In this document: piece after piece, positions 20,382-30,029 of the stretch
Numbering within the stretch: position 1 is the first letter of the stretch
How the letters are laid out: every line of letters begins with the position of its first letter
Assembly (NCBI GenBank): GCA_030848545.1
Contig: JAVDCA010000029.1
Coordinates: 23,508 to 87,507 of the forward strand
Direction of reading: 5' to 3'
From: Astrobacterium formosum
GTDB lineage: Bacteria > Pseudomonadota > Alphaproteobacteria > Rhizobiales > Xanthobacteraceae
Length of the DNA: 64,000 nucleotides
The notes under the pieces: generated by a model
What the model saw: only the letters and a program-made list of their open reading frames with translations
Databases searched by the model: none
Told to the model about the DNA's origin: nothing
Translations under genes and position numbers: made by a program

Positions 20382-21101
20382 GTGGTGCGGATTTCGGCAC
20401 AGGTTCCCCCCAAAGGCGCGGCCAGGCCATATTCCCCCCCGGTTGTGATCTACGAGCGGCCCTCGAGAGCCTCGCGGGTCCTGGTGGTCGCCTTCAGCCT
20501 TCTGGTGGTCATCTTCGCCGGCTGGATGCTGACACCGATCATGCTCGCCCATTACCCGAGCGCTGTCGCGGCCGTCCCGCTTCTGCGTGACCTGATCGGC
20601 CAGAGCGGCACCCCCGACCCTGAACCCGTGGCGGAATCCATGGCGGCACCTGAGCCGAGCCCGGCCAACGGGATCGCCCTGAATGCCGAACCAGAACCGG
20701 CGCCTGCCTTCCCATCACCGCCCGCCACCGAGGCACGGCCGGCGCCGGCGGACAGCTCGACCGAATCCACGCATCCAGACTCCCCAGCGGAGGCGTCCAC
20801 TCAAGCCGCCGTAGATATGCCGGTTGCGCTCGCGGTTCCGCCCGGCCTGCTGCCATGGCCTGACGCCGATCCGTCCGCCGCACCCACCGAACCGGTGGTT
20901 GCCGAAGTGACGACGGGCACGCTCGGCGAACCCATCGATGCCGCTCCGGTACCGCTGCCCCGGCCACGGCCGTCGGCCGCCTCCCTGGCCCGGCTCACGG
21001 TGCCGGTGCCGCGGCCACGGCCGGACGAAGCCCCGTCGGTGGCGGAGGAAAGCCCCATACCGGATGACGGGCTGTTCGACCGCCTGACGCGGCCCAACTG
21101 A
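20382..21101 (+). CDS. Proline-rich single-pass membrane protein
   Basis: The protein has 239 residues and is not assigned to a family. A short cytosolic N-terminus is followed by one transmembrane helix (ASRVLVVAFSLLVVIFAGWML, ~31-51). The rest is a low-complexity Pro/Ala/Glu-rich region, including two copies of a PLPRPRPS/PVPRPRPD motif near residues 190-215. This resembles periplasmic spacers in divisome or TonB-like proteins, but no catalytic domain is seen. It is 33 bases after hemB on the same strand. GC-rich low complexity also allows antisense frames, so coding status rests on the clear membrane segment and position. Confidence 0.65.
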   Translation: MVRISAQVPPKGAARPYSPPVVIYERPSRASRVLVVAFSLLVVIFAGWMLTPIMLAHYPSAVAAVPLLRDLIGQSGTPDPEPVAESMAAPEPSPANGIALNAEPEPAPAFPSPPATEARPAPADSSTESTHPDSPAEASTQAAVDMPVALAVPPGLLPWPDADPSAAPTEPVVAEVTTGTLGEPIDAAPVPLPRPRPSAASLARLTVPVPRPRPDEAPSVAEESPIPDDGLFDRLTRPN

Positions 21102-21113
21102 CACGAAAAGCAC

Positions 21114-22343
21114 CTATGGGGCACCGACCGGCGAACCGGCGGCGAGCCTGACCGGCTGGTACCCGGCCTCCGCCATGGCGGTCAGGATGGCGTCCGAATG
21201 GGTGCGGTCGCGGGTCTCGACGGTGACGTCGAGCTTGGCGCCCTTGGCCGGCACGTCCAGGAACAGGCGCCGGTGCTCGACCTCGAGGATGTTGGCGCCG
21301 AGCGTGCCGAGCAGGGTCGCGATCTGGCCGAGGACGCCGGGACGATCCGGGATGGTCAGCCGAAATGCGACCATGCGCACGTCGCGCTCAAGCTCGCGCA
21401 CCATGATCGACGACAGGATGCGCGGATCGATATTGCCGCCGCACAGGACCAACCCGACCTTGCGGCCGCGGAAGCGTTCGGGCTCGGCGAGAAGAGCCGC
21501 GAGGCCGGCGGCGCCGGCGCCCTCCGCCATGGTCTTCTGCAGGGTCAGGTAGGCATTGACCGCGCGTTCCAGATGGGTCTCGTCGACCAGCACGATGTCG
21601 CTGACCAGTTCGCGCACGATCGGCAGCGTCAACCGGCCGACATTCTTGACCGCGATGCCTTCCGCAAGCGTCGGTCCGCCGATCGGCCGGCTTTCGCCCG
21701 AAATCGCATTACGCATGGCCGGATAGAGGGTCGCCTCGACGCCGACGATCTCGATCGCCTCCCGCAGGCCCTTGGCGGCGACCGCATTGCCGGCAATGAG
21801 GCCGCCGCCGCCGATGGGGATCACCAGCACGTCGAGATCGGGGATCTCCTCCAGCATTTCCACCGCGATGGTGCCCTGTCCGGCCATGATCAACGGGTCG
21901 TCGTAGGGATGGACCAGGACGAAGCCCTTTTCCTCCACCAGAACCTCGGCGCGCGCCTGCGACTCCGCCACCGTTTCGCCGTCGAGCACCACGTCGGCCC
22001 CGTAGGAGCGGGTCGACTGCACCTTCACGAGCGGCGTCGTCACCGGCATCACGATGGTCGCCGGAATGCCGAGCCGGGCGGCGTGGTAGGCGACCGCCTG
22101 GGCGTGGTTGCCGGCCGACATGGCGACCACGCCACGGCGGCGCTCGTCCTCGCCGAGGGCGGAGAGCCGCACCAGGGCGCCGCGGTCCTTGAACGAATTG
22201 GTCACCTGCAGGTTTTCATATTTTACGTAGACGTCCGCACCCGTGAGCGCCGACAATTTGGGCGCCGGCAGGAGGGGCGTGCGCAACACCGCGCCGACCA
22301 GGACACGGCGGGCGGCGAGGATCGTCTCGAGGGAAATGGTCAC
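21114..22343 (-). CDS. ilvA: Threonine ammonia-lyase (biosynthetic/catabolic, ACT domain)
   Basis: PLP enzyme deaminating threonine to 2-oxobutyrate. The protein has 409 residues from a GTG start. The PLP Lys is in YENLQVTNSFKDRGAL near residue 50, the glycine loop is VIPIGGGGLIAG near residue 180, and a single ACT domain occupies the last ~80 residues (FRLTIPDRPGVLGQIATLLG). The GTG at 22343 is chosen because CGGAG lies 7-9 bases upstream and the ATG at 22406 adds unrelated residues. Length and single ACT match the shorter threonine dehydratase class. It may serve isoleucine synthesis or threonine/serine catabolism; context does not decide. Confidence 0.88.
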   Translation of the reverse strand: MTISLETILAARRVLVGAVLRTPLLPAPKLSALTGADVYVKYENLQVTNSFKDRGALVRLSALGEDERRRGVVAMSAGNHAQAVAYHAARLGIPATIVMPVTTPLVKVQSTRSYGADVVLDGETVAESQARAEVLVEEKGFVLVHPYDDPLIMAGQGTIAVEMLEEIPDLDVLVIPIGGGGLIAGNAVAAKGLREAIEIVGVEATLYPAMRNAISGESRPIGGPTLAEGIAVKNVGRLTLPIVRELVSDIVLVDETHLERAVNAYLTLQKTMAEGAGAAGLAALLAEPERFRGRKVGLVLCGGNIDPRILSSIMVRELERDVRMVAFRLTIPDRPGVLGQIATLLGTLGANILEVEHRRLFLDVPAKGAKLDVTVETRDRTHSDAILTAMAEAGYQPVRLAAGSPVGAP

Positions 22344-22475
22344 GGGTACAACTCCGGTTCGCCGCGACCATAAGACCGGCCTTGTCGCGGCGCCAGCCCG
22401 TGGCATTCGGTGATATGCCCTGCCGCCGGCGGCCGGAATGGCTTATGCTCGTCCGGACTGGATCGGGAGATGGCC

Positions 22476-23012
22476 ATGACCGACCGCGGACCCGGACACT
22501 TCGGCGCCGGCATCGACGTCAAGCCGCACGCCTACGACCCGTTGCACCAGCCGGAACTGTTCGAGGGCGTGCTGGCGCGCCGCATTCTCGCTTTCATGAT
22601 CGACGTCGTGATCATCTTCTTGCCGGTCGCGCTCGCCGCCATCTTCATCTTCTTTTTCGGCATCATCACACTCGGCTTCGGCTTCGCGCTCTACTGGCTG
22701 CTCGGCCCGGGAGCCACCATCTGGGCGGTCATCTACTATGCGGTCACGCTGGGGAGCCCGGCGTCGGCGACACTGGGCATGCGCGTCATGGATATCCAGC
22801 TTCGCACCTGGTACGGCGCGCCTTGCTATTCGGTGCTCGGTGCCGTCCACGCCGTCCTGTTCTGGATATCGGTGTCGGCGTTAACGCCTTTCGTGCTCCT
22901 GGTCGGCCTCTTCAACGATCGCCGCCGTCTCCTGCACGACATCGTTCTCGGCACGGTCGCCGTCAACAACCCGGCGCGGGCCGCGGCGCTCGCCGGCTCC
23001 CGGCGGTTCTAG
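22476..23012 (+). CDS. RDD-family membrane protein
   Basis: The protein has 178 residues. The RDD domain begins with VLARRILAFMIDVVIIF (Arg and Asp of the family name) near residue 38, followed by further hydrophobic helices and the conserved GSPASATLGMRVMDIQL and FNDRRRLLHDIVLGTVAVN. GGGAG lies 6 bases before the ATG at 22476; the ATG at 22470 is also in frame. RDD proteins are poorly characterised, some linked to sodium/proton exchange. It is followed by bpt 96 bases downstream, probably in one transcript. Confidence 0.85.
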   Translation: MTDRGPGHFGAGIDVKPHAYDPLHQPELFEGVLARRILAFMIDVVIIFLPVALAAIFIFFFGIITLGFGFALYWLLGPGATIWAVIYYAVTLGSPASATLGMRVMDIQLRTWYGAPCYSVLGAVHAVLFWISVSALTPFVLLVGLFNDRRRLLHDIVLGTVAVNNPARAAALAGSRRF

Positions 23013-23108
23013 GGCACAACGCCGAACGAGGTCGCGGCGCGATCGAAAAGCCTTTGACGGCGCTGCTCCGGCGCGCGATCCTGACGGGAAAACCGCCCAG
23101 GGACTCCG

Positions 23109-23855
23109 TTGACCCAGCATTCGCGTGACACGCCCCAATTCTACCTCACCGCCCCCTCGCCCTGCCCCTATCTGCCCGGCAAGGAGGAACGGAAGGTATT
23201 CACCCATCTGGTCGGCGAGCGCGCCGGCGAACTCAACGATCTCCTGACCCATGGCGGCTTCCGCCGCAGCCAGTCGATCGCCTACCGGCCCGCCTGCGAA
23301 GTGTGCCGCGCCTGCGTGTCGGTCAGGGTGGTGGTGGGCGAATTCAAGCCGTCGCGCGGCATGCGGCGGGTGTTCGACCGGAATTCCGACCTGATCGCCG
23401 ACATGCGCACCGCCGTGCCGACTTCCGAACAGTATTCCGTGTTCCGCGGCTATCTGGATTCGCGCCACTACGACGGCGGCATGGCGGACATGACCGTGCT
23501 CGACTACGCCATGATGGTCGAGGACAGCCATGTAAAAACCCGCATGGTCGAGTATCGCCTGCGCACGCCCGATTCCGGCTTCACGGGCCGTGGCGGCGAA
23601 CTCCTCGCCGTCGCGCTGACGGACGTGATCGGCGACGGCCTGTCGATGGTCTATTCCTTCTACCAGCCCGAATACGGCTACCGCTCGCTCGGCACCTTCA
23701 TGATCCTCGATCACATCGCCCGCGCCAGAAAGCTCGGCCTGCCCTATGTCTATCTGGGTTATTGGGTGAAGGGCTCACGCAAGATGGACTACAAGGCCAG
23801 ATTCCTGCCCCAGGAACGGCTCAAGCCCGAAGGCTGGGTGCGCACGAGCGGTTGA
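23109..23855 (+). CDS. bpt: Aspartate/glutamate leucyltransferase (N-end rule), TTG start
   Basis: Transfers leucine from Leu-tRNA to proteins with N-terminal Asp or Glu, marking them for ClpAP/ClpS degradation. The protein has 248 residues. Family features: [21 protein letters not shown] at the N-terminus, the cysteine cluster [13 protein letters not shown] near residue 63, and [20 protein letters not shown] near the C-terminus. No ATG is available before the conserved region. The TTG at 23109 gives exactly the expected [13 protein letters not shown] start, with AGGGA upstream. Confidence 0.93.
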   Translation: MTQHSRDTPQFYLTAPSPCPYLPGKEERKVFTHLVGERAGELNDLLTHGGFRRSQSIAYRPACEVCRACVSVRVVVGEFKPSRGMRRVFDRNSDLIADMRTAVPTSEQYSVFRGYLDSRHYDGGMADMTVLDYAMMVEDSHVKTRMVEYRLRTPDSGFTGRGGELLAVALTDVIGDGLSMVYSFYQPEYGYRSLGTFMILDHIARARKLGLPYVYLGYWVKGSRKMDYKARFLPQERLKPEGWVRTSG

Positions 23856-24032
23856 ACGGGTCCGCCGATTGTGCATCACGCATGCGACGCTCGCGCATAC
23901 GAGATAACGTTTTTGCGCAGAGTGGCACATTGCTGGCACAAGCCGAATCGCGTCATCTGCCGTCGTGGCCGCCGCAGCCGACCCGGAACAATCTCTCCCC
24001 GACCGGCGTTGGAACGGACAGTCACGGATGGA

Positions 24033-24146
24033 ATGACCGCAATGCTCGCATTTCTACGCCGCCTCACCTTCCACTACGGAATCTATCGCCGCTACCCGCT
24101 GCGTCCGGTGCCAGCACTGCGCAATGCGTGGCGGATCGCGCGCTGA
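24033..24146 (+). CDS. Short Arg-rich conserved peptide (37 aa)
   Basis: The peptide has 37 residues: a hydrophobic start MTAMLAFLRR, then LTFHYGIYRRYPLRPVPA and LRNAWRIAR. Very short proteins with an FHYRIYRRYPLR-like core are familiar from Bradyrhizobium-type genomes, which is why I keep it despite its size. The frame extends to 23871 but that part lacks such similarity. The ATG at 24042 is an alternative. Ribosome site weak (GGATGG). Function unknown. Confidence 0.5.
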   Translation: MTAMLAFLRRLTFHYGIYRRYPLRPVPALRNAWRIAR

Positions 24147-24182
24147 CTTGCGAGTGATAAATTCCACTCATCGCGATGGCGA

Positions 24183-24581
24183 TCAAGTCGGCTGCGGCGC
24201 CTCTTCAGGAAGGGTCGCGCGCAGAATAATGCCCGCCGGCAAATAGAAACCGTTGAAGCGATTGCCGGAGAACGGTGCGCTTCCGAGTCCTTCCATTGGG
24301 AAGTGTCGGCCGATGCCCGCCATGGCGGGATGGTTGGCGGAAGCCATTTCGATGTCGCCAGCCGAAAGATCACCCAACTCCGCTCGGTGCTTGCTGATGA
24401 CTTCGGAAAGACGGCCATAAAATTCGCGTTTGTCGTCGACCTCCGACGGCGGAACGATCCACAACCTCCATGAATCATCATCAAGGCCATGAACCCAAAT
24501 CGCAATCCGTGGCGCAAGTCCCGCTGCGTCGAGCGCCTTTACCAGCGTGTGCCCGCTGCTCACCAATACGTTCTGATCCAT
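24183..24581 (-). CDS. Uncharacterised protein linked to HEPN gene
   Basis: The protein has 132 residues and is not recognised. It looks soluble and acidic: AIWVHGLDDDSWRLWIVPPSEVDDKREFY in the first half, a Gly/Phe-rich end (MEGLGSAPFSGNRFNGFYLP). It has no nucleotidyltransferase GSxxxG...D-x-D motif, so it is not a standard MNT antitoxin. It overlaps the 3' end of the HEPN-domain gene by 22 bases on the same strand, so the two form a pair. Base composition here is visibly less GC-rich than in the flanking housekeeping genes, suggesting transfer. Confidence 0.65.
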   Translation of the reverse strand: MDQNVLVSSGHTLVKALDAAGLAPRIAIWVHGLDDDSWRLWIVPPSEVDDKREFYGRLSEVISKHRAELGDLSAGDIEMASANHPAMAGIGRHFPMEGLGSAPFSGNRFNGFYLPAGIILRATLPEEAPQPT

Positions 24582-24984
24582 GGGAGCACTCTCGAATTCG
24601 CAGCCGCGACCGCGTTCATCATCAATTGCGCGCTCATGAGGTCTTTGGTTTCGTAGCGGGCATCGGGCGACCATTCCAATACAATTGCCCAACTTGCAGC
24701 GAATTTACGGTCGCTGTCCTGCTTTTCCTTCAGAGCCGTCGCAAGCCCTGCAAGGCCGAGCAGCGTCGAGAACTTGTGATTCCAGACATTGTTCAGAATG
24801 CCTTGCCCGGGATGGTCTCGGCGGCGACCTGAAGGGCAATGCACGCCTTCAGTCCAATCTCGATTGAATAGCCTGCTAAATAGTAAGCGCTCGAATATCG
24901 GCCATGCTGCAAAAGCAGCTTTGCGTCAGCCGATTTGGCTTCGGCATTCGCCTGAAGATCGATGCGCTTGAATCCGTATGGCAT
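24560..24984 (-). pseudogene. HEPN-domain protein, broken by a frameshift
   Basis: Frame one (24984 down to 24793) encodes 63 residues with the HEPN first helices: AEAKSADAKLLLQHGRYSSA and YYLAGYSIEIGLKACIA. It then meets a stop. The next frame continues without a break in similarity type as ILNNVWNHKFSTLLGLAGLA and runs to 24560. One missing base near 24790-24800 would restore a single ~140-residue protein (…PGKAF-LNNVWNHKF…). HEPN proteins are often RNases or partners of nucleotidyltransferases in toxin-antitoxin and defence systems. A GGGG ribosome site precedes the start. The defect may be a real mutation or an assembly error. Confidence 0.7.
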
Positions 24985-25104
24985 CGTCCCCTGCAGGGTG
25001 AAGACAAGATCAATCTCCGGTTACCATATACCGGAAGCTGCAATTGTTGCCAGACACAAGAATCGGACAGTTCAAGCTTCTACCCGGGACGCGCCGACCC
25101 GCGT

Positions 25105-27351
25105 TCAACCGCCGAACTTGTTGCTGCGCGGAAAGCCCTTCGGGGCGATGCGGCCGGCATCGGCGCGATTGCCGCGCCAGTCGGCGAGCTCCTTCAAGGT
25201 CAGGGTGAACACGCGCCCCGCGGGATCGGTCCAGGTCAGTCCCTCCTTGCCCACGAAGGTCTTGATGTCGGAGAGGCCGCCGTCCTTGTAGCGTTGTAGC
25301 CGCACGCCGGCGCCGCGGGTCATTTCCGGCAGCTGCTCGACCGGGAAGACCACGACCTTGCGGTTGTCGCCGATGACGGCGACCTGGTCGCCGGCGAGTT
25401 CGGTGACCGCCCTCGCCTCGTCGGGCATCTTGACGTTGATGATCTGCTTGCCCTTGCGGGTATTGGCCAGGCACTCGTCCTCAGGGACGATGAAGCCCTT
25501 GCCTTCGTGGCTCGCCACCACGAACTTGCGTCCGCCCACGAACGGGAAGACGGCGACCAGATCGGCTTCCTCTTCCATGTCGATGAGCAGCCGCACCGGC
25601 TCACCGTGGCCACGCCCGCCCGGCAGCTTGCCGGCATCGATCGTGTAGAAGCGGCCATTGGTGGCGAACACCTGGATCTTCGAAGTGGTCTCCGCCGGAA
25701 ACGAGAACTTCAAGGCGTCGTCCGTCTTGAAGGCGACCCCCGAAACGTCCTCGACCACGCCCTTGAGCGCCCGGATCCAGCCCTTCTGCGAGACCACCAC
25801 GGTGATCGGTTCGCGGATCACCATGGCCTCTTCGATCGCCGCTTCATCGTGCTCCGGCGCCTCGGCATACTTGGTGCGGCGCTTGCCCAATGGGGTCTTG
25901 GGCCCGAAGGTGGTCTTGATGGTCCTGATCTCGTCGCCGACCCGCTTCCATTGCTCCGGTTCGGATTTGATGAGGTCCTGCAGGCTCTTGCGTTCCGACC
26001 TGAGTTCCTTGTCCTCGCGCCGGATTTCCATTTCCTCGAGCTTACGCAGATTGCGCAGGCGCATGTTGAGAATGGAGTCGGCCTGAAGCTCGGTGAGCTT
26101 GAAGGTCCTGATCAGCACCGGCTTGGGCTCGTCCTCGGTGCGGATGATCTTGATCACCTTGTCGAGGTTGAGATACGCGACCAGATAGCCGCCCAGCACT
26201 TCGAGGCGGTGCTCGATCTGGGCGAGGCGCCAGCGCGAGCGGCGCAGCAGGACGTCGCGGCGGTGGTCGAGCCATTCGCGCAGCATCTCGGCAAGGCCGA
26301 GCACCTTGGGGATGCGGCCCTTCACCAGCACGTTCATGTTGAGCGGGATGCGGCTCTCGAGCTCGGTGAGCTTGAACAGCGATTCCATCATCAGGCCGGG
26401 ATCGACCGTGCGGGCGCGCGGCTCGATGACGAGGCGGATGTCCTCGGCCGATTCGTCGCGCACGTCGGCGACCAGCGGCAGCTTCTTCTCGTTGAGGAGC
26501 TCGGCGATCTTTTCGACCAGACGCGACTTCTGCACGAGCCACGGAATCTCGGTGATGACAACCACCCAGGTGCCGCGGCTACCCTCCTCCTGTTCCCACT
26601 TGGCGCGCACGCGGAACGAGCCGCGGCCCGTGGTATAGGATTCGGCGATGGTCTCGCGGGAATCGATCACGATACCGCCGGTCGGGAAGTCGGGTCCCTG
26701 CACCCATTTCAGCAACGTTTTGGTGCGCGCGGCGGGATTGTCGATCAGGTGCAGAGCCGCATCGCACAGTTCGGCCACATTGTGGGGCGGGATCGCGGTC
26801 GCCATGCCGACGGCGATGCCCTGCGAACCGTTGGCGAGCAGGTTCGGGAATGCGCCGGGCAGCACCACGGGCTCGTTCTCGGAGCCGTCATAGGTGGGGC
26901 GGAAGTCGACCGCGTCCTCGTCGATACCGTCGAGCAGGAGGCGGGCGACCTCGGTCATCCGCGCCTCGGTGTAGCGCATGGCGGCGGCGTTATCGCCGTC
27001 CACATTGCCGAAATTGCCCTGCCCGTCGATGAGCGGATAGCGCTGGGCGAAGTCCTGGGCGAGACGCACCAGCGCGTCGTAGACGGCCTGGTCGCCGTGG
27101 GGATGGAATTTGCCGATGACGTCGCCGACCACGCGGGCCGACTTCTTGAAGCCGGAACCGGGATCGAGCCGCAGCTGCCGCATGGCATAGAGGAGCCGCC
27201 GGTGCACCGGCTTCAAGCCGTCGCGGGCGTCCGGTAACGCCCGGTTCATGATGGTGGACAGCGCGTAAGCCAAGTAGCGCTCTTCGAGCGCCTCGCGCAA
27301 CGGAATGTCCTGAACTTCGGACGGTTCGGGGGGAATCAGTTGTTTGCCCAT
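25105..27351 (-). CDS. parC: DNA topoisomerase IV subunit A
   Basis: ATP-dependent type II topoisomerase subunit that decatenates daughter chromosomes with ParE. The protein has 748 residues. Breakage-reunion domain: [12 protein letters not shown] near residue 45, [27 protein letters not shown], and the active-site Tyr in [10 protein letters not shown] near residue 130. The C-terminal beta-propeller repeats are recognisable but shorter than in GyrA and lack the GyrA box, supporting ParC. The start at 27351 ([10 protein letters not shown]) follows a GAGG site; a start 21 bases earlier is also in frame. It ends the conserved rpoZ-to-parC block. Confidence 0.95.
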   Translation of the reverse strand: MGKQLIPPEPSEVQDIPLREALEERYLAYALSTIMNRALPDARDGLKPVHRRLLYAMRQLRLDPGSGFKKSARVVGDVIGKFHPHGDQAVYDALVRLAQDFAQRYPLIDGQGNFGNVDGDNAAAMRYTEARMTEVARLLLDGIDEDAVDFRPTYDGSENEPVVLPGAFPNLLANGSQGIAVGMATAIPPHNVAELCDAALHLIDNPAARTKTLLKWVQGPDFPTGGIVIDSRETIAESYTTGRGSFRVRAKWEQEEGSRGTWVVVITEIPWLVQKSRLVEKIAELLNEKKLPLVADVRDESAEDIRLVIEPRARTVDPGLMMESLFKLTELESRIPLNMNVLVKGRIPKVLGLAEMLREWLDHRRDVLLRRSRWRLAQIEHRLEVLGGYLVAYLNLDKVIKIIRTEDEPKPVLIRTFKLTELQADSILNMRLRNLRKLEEMEIRREDKELRSERKSLQDLIKSEPEQWKRVGDEIRTIKTTFGPKTPLGKRRTKYAEAPEHDEAAIEEAMVIREPITVVVSQKGWIRALKGVVEDVSGVAFKTDDALKFSFPAETTSKIQVFATNGRFYTIDAGKLPGGRGHGEPVRLLIDMEEEADLVAVFPFVGGRKFVVASHEGKGFIVPEDECLANTRKGKQIINVKMPDEARAVTELAGDQVAVIGDNRKVVVFPVEQLPEMTRGAGVRLQRYKDGGLSDIKTFVGKEGLTWTDPAGRVFTLTLKELADWRGNRADAGRIAPKGFPRSNKFGG

Positions 27352-27585
27352 GGGAGGATCGCATACAGTCAAGCCCGACGGCGGACAACCGCTGCGGCCG
27401 GAACCGGTAAAACGCCGCCGACGTTGAGGTGCGCGTTGTCAGCATGGCGCGATGAACGCCACGCGATGAACGGTACATGAACGGGGCAGCCAGACGTTTT
27501 TCGGCCCTGGTCTTCTATGATGATCGCGTGTGGTGGAGCTTCACGGCTCTGTGGGGGGCTATTCGGGGGCTTGAAGGAGGTAGGC

Positions 27586-27891
27586 ATGCGGAAGTGGATT
27601 TTGCTGGCCGGACTGGCCGTGGGTCTCGTCACGGTGGGAGCGTTCAATGCACCGCGCGCCGAAGCAATGACGTTCGGTACGCCGGCGGGAGTCGCACTGG
27701 CGGCCCAGGACACCAACCTCGCCGAGGAAGTGGCCTATGTGTGCCGGCGCGTCTGGCGTTGCGGCCCCTATGGTTGCGGCTGGCGTCGCAATTGCTGGTG
27801 GAGCGGCCCGCGCCACTGGGGACCCCCGCGCTACTGGGGAGGACCGCGTCCTTATCCCCACTGGCGTCACCGGCATTGGCGCCGCCGGTAG
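27586..27891 (+). CDS. Small secreted Trp/Arg/Cys-rich protein
   Basis: The protein has 101 residues. Sec signal peptide (KWILLAGLAVGLVTVGAFNA, cut near AEA at residue ~27), then a tail rich in Trp, Arg, Gly and Pro with four cysteines (VCRRVWRCGPYGCGWRRNCW). AAGGAGG lies 5 bases before the ATG, an excellent ribosome site. Such small exported proteins of unknown function are frequent in Bradyrhizobium-type genomes. It lies between parC (divergent) and recO (convergent). Confidence 0.75.
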   Translation: MRKWILLAGLAVGLVTVGAFNAPRAEAMTFGTPAGVALAAQDTNLAEEVAYVCRRVWRCGPYGCGWRRNCWWSGPRHWGPPRYWGGPRPYPHWRHRHWRRR

Positions 27892-27914
27892 GGCGCGTCC
27901 CGGAAGTGACATTG

Positions 27915-27944
27915 TCCGGCGGCATCGAAAGCGGTGCCGCCGGA
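27915..27944. terminator. Hairpin between convergent genes
   Basis: The arms TCCGGCGGCA and TGCCGCCGGA pair perfectly over a 10-base loop. It lies 24 bases past the small secreted-protein gene and 2 bases from the 3' end of recO, so it may act for either. No U-tract. Confidence 0.5.
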
Positions 27945-27945
27945 T

Positions 27946-28698
27946 CTATCTATGAACGCATGGTGGCGGGTCGCGGCCCAACACCGACGCCAGAAAACTC
28001 TGGCGTGCGTCGGGCATCGGACATCCACGCGGTTCCAGCACGCGCCGGTCGAGAAAATATCCGGTCAGCGCGAAGGCGGCGCCGACGTCCGCCGCGTCGG
28101 GACATTCTTCGATATCGTCGGACATCGTCATGAAGGCAGGCAACGGCAACAGCTTGTCGCGCCACGGCCCGGCCGCGGCCCGCGACACCGCCCGTCCTGA
28201 ACGCGGCGATACGTAGATCAGGTCCTCGGTCGTACCGGTGGCGGCGCATTCGCTCAGGTCGAGCCCGAATCCCAGTTCAGAGAGGATCTGCAGTTCGAAG
28301 CGGGCGAGCCGCGCCGCAAACCACAACGGATCGTCGAGGTCGTCGACCAGGGCCAGCAGGGCATCGAACACGTTTGCGTGCGGATCGCGCTCCGGCAACA
28401 AGCGGCACAGGGCGGCCACATGGGTAACACCGTAGAGGGCATGGGCGCGGTCCAGGAAAGTCGCCGCCCGCAGGTCAATTCCCTCGACCGTATACTGGCC
28501 AAGATGCTCGTCGAGCCGCGCCCGCCACGTCACCGTGACGGTGTTGCCTGGCTGCAGCACGGGCCTGAGCCGTGTCCCACCGCCGCCCCGCACCATTCCG
28601 AGATGGCGACCATGGGAGATGGTCAGCACTTCCAGGATGGCGTTGGCCTCGCCGTGCCGGCGGGTGCCGAGGACGATGCCGGTGTCGGTCCATTCCAT
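27946..28698 (-). CDS. recO: DNA repair protein RecO
   Basis: Recombination mediator that loads RecA at gaps with RecR. The protein has 250 residues. The N-terminal OB-fold begins [26 protein letters not shown], the helical part holds [22 protein letters not shown], and the C-terminal region is complete. The zinc-ligand cysteines of some RecO proteins are mostly absent, as in other alphaproteobacteria. In related genomes recO follows era directly; here a plus-strand cytochrome c peroxidase gene separates them. Confidence 0.92.
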   Translation of the reverse strand: MEWTDTGIVLGTRRHGEANAILEVLTISHGRHLGMVRGGGGTRLRPVLQPGNTVTVTWRARLDEHLGQYTVEGIDLRAATFLDRAHALYGVTHVAALCRLLPERDPHANVFDALLALVDDLDDPLWFAARLARFELQILSELGFGLDLSECAATGTTEDLIYVSPRSGRAVSRAAAGPWRDKLLPLPAFMTMSDDIEECPDAADVGAAFALTGYFLDRRVLEPRGCPMPDARQSFLASVLGRDPPPCVHR

Positions 28699-28796
28699 GG
28701 TCGGCTTATAGCTCGAAACCAGACCCCGACCTACCCATCGGCACGCCGCACCGGATCCGGGCGAAGTGGCGTGCCTGATGCTTCATAATGCCGCGA

Positions 28797-28812
28797 TTTG
28801 ATCTGGATCAAA
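28797..28812. promoter_or_regulatory. FNR/FixK-type box upstream of cytochrome c peroxidase
   Basis: TTTGATCTGGATCAAA contains the perfect consensus TTGAT-N4-ATCAA. Its centre lies about 106 bases before the peroxidase ATG. If used as an activating class II site, transcription would begin near 28846. This predicts induction of the peroxidase under low oxygen by an FNR/FixK/Anr-type regulator. Confidence 0.8.
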
Positions 28813-28910
28813 CGATGTTTTGCAACAAAGGCAACAAATGGATTGCAACTAATTCGCAGCATCTGAACCCCCGGCAGATTTGATCCCCGCGGTAATCAGG
28901 GAGGTTCTCC

Positions 28911-29954
28911 ATGCGCCGTTTCGCCTTCGCGTCGGCCCTGCTGCTTGCGACCGCAGCAACCGTCGCGGCCGCCGAAGACCCGTTGCTCAAACAGGCCCGG
29001 GAGGTCTTCAACCCGGTACCGTCGGTGGTGCCGGCCGTCAAAGACAATGCGGTCACCCGCGACAAGGTTACGCTCGGCAAGGCGCTGTTCTTCGAACCGC
29101 GCCTGTCGGCGTCCCACCTTCTGAGCTGCAACACCTGTCACAACCTGTCGATGGGCGGTGACGACAATCTCGAGACGTCGATCGGACACGGCTGGGCCAA
29201 AGGTCCGCGCAATGCCCCGACCGTGCTCAACGCCGTGTTCAACATCGCCCAGTTCTGGGACGGCCGCGCCGCCGACCTGAAGGCCCAGGCCAAGGGTCCG
29301 ATCCAGGCCGGCGTCGAGATGAACTCGAAGCCGGCTGACGTCGAAACGACGCTCAAGAGCATTCCGGAATACGTCACGATGTTCAAAAGCGCCTTCCCGG
29401 GCGAAACGGAGCCGGTGAGTTTCGACAATGTTGCCAAGGCGATCGAAGCGTTCGAGGCGACGCTGATCACGCCCGGTGCCCGTATCGACCAGTTCCTCGA
29501 GGGCAACACCGCGGTGCTCACCAGCGTCGAGAAGGACGGCCTCAAGCTGTTCATGGACAAGGGTTGCGTCGGCTGCCACGCCGGCGTCAATTTCGGCGGC
29601 GAGGCCTACTTCCCGTTCGGCGTCGTCGAGAAGCCCGGCGCCGACGTCCTGCCGGCTAACGACCGCGGCCGCTTCGAGGTGACCAAGAGCGCCGACGAGA
29701 ACTACGTGTTCCGCGCCGCGCCGCTGCGCAACATCGCCATCACGGCGCCCTTCTTCCATTCCGGCAAGGTGTGGAATCTCAAGCAGGCGGTAGCGATCAT
29801 GGGCACGAGCCAGCTCGGTGAGAAGCTCTCCGACAAGGAGATCGACGCCATCACGGCCTTCCTCGGCACCCTCACGGGCGAGCAGCCGCGTGTCGAGCTG
29901 CCGATCCTGCCGGCGAGCACCGATAAGACGCCATTGCCGAAGCCGATGAACTGA
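28911..29954 (+). CDS. ccpA: Di-haem cytochrome c peroxidase (CcpA/MauG family)
   Basis: Periplasmic enzyme reducing hydrogen peroxide with electrons from cytochrome c. The protein has 347 residues. Signal peptide ends near AAA (residue ~21). Two haem c sites: C73-NT-C76-H77 and C219-VG-C222-H223. Length and the GRFEVTKSADENYVFRAAPL region fit bacterial cytochrome c peroxidases rather than the shorter c-type cytochromes. It has a perfect FNR-type box upstream and a strong terminator downstream, so it is an independent, probably oxygen-regulated unit inserted in the otherwise minus-strand era-recO block. Confidence 0.93.
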   Translation: MRRFAFASALLLATAATVAAAEDPLLKQAREVFNPVPSVVPAVKDNAVTRDKVTLGKALFFEPRLSASHLLSCNTCHNLSMGGDDNLETSIGHGWAKGPRNAPTVLNAVFNIAQFWDGRAADLKAQAKGPIQAGVEMNSKPADVETTLKSIPEYVTMFKSAFPGETEPVSFDNVAKAIEAFEATLITPGARIDQFLEGNTAVLTSVEKDGLKLFMDKGCVGCHAGVNFGGEAYFPFGVVEKPGADVLPANDRGRFEVTKSADENYVFRAAPLRNIAITAPFFHSGKVWNLKQAVAIMGTSQLGEKLSDKEIDAITAFLGTLTGEQPRVELPILPASTDKTPLPKPMN

Positions 29955-29982
29955 CGAGTTGGGGAAACGCCTGATCCCGACG

Positions 29983-30013
29983 AAGGGCCGCGTGAGAACA
30001 CGCGGCCCTTTTT
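29983..30013 (+). terminator. Intrinsic terminator of cytochrome c peroxidase gene
   Basis: Arms AAGGGCCGCGTG and CACGCGGCCCTT (12 bp) with loop AGAA, followed by TTT. It lies 29 bases past the stop. The A-run on the other side could let it serve the minus-strand era transcript too. Confidence 0.9.
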
Positions 30014-30029
30014 CTCGGCTTCAGGCCTT

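Noticed and set aside
25507..27237. 576-codon plus-strand open frame
   Set aside because: Antisense to parC; no domain.
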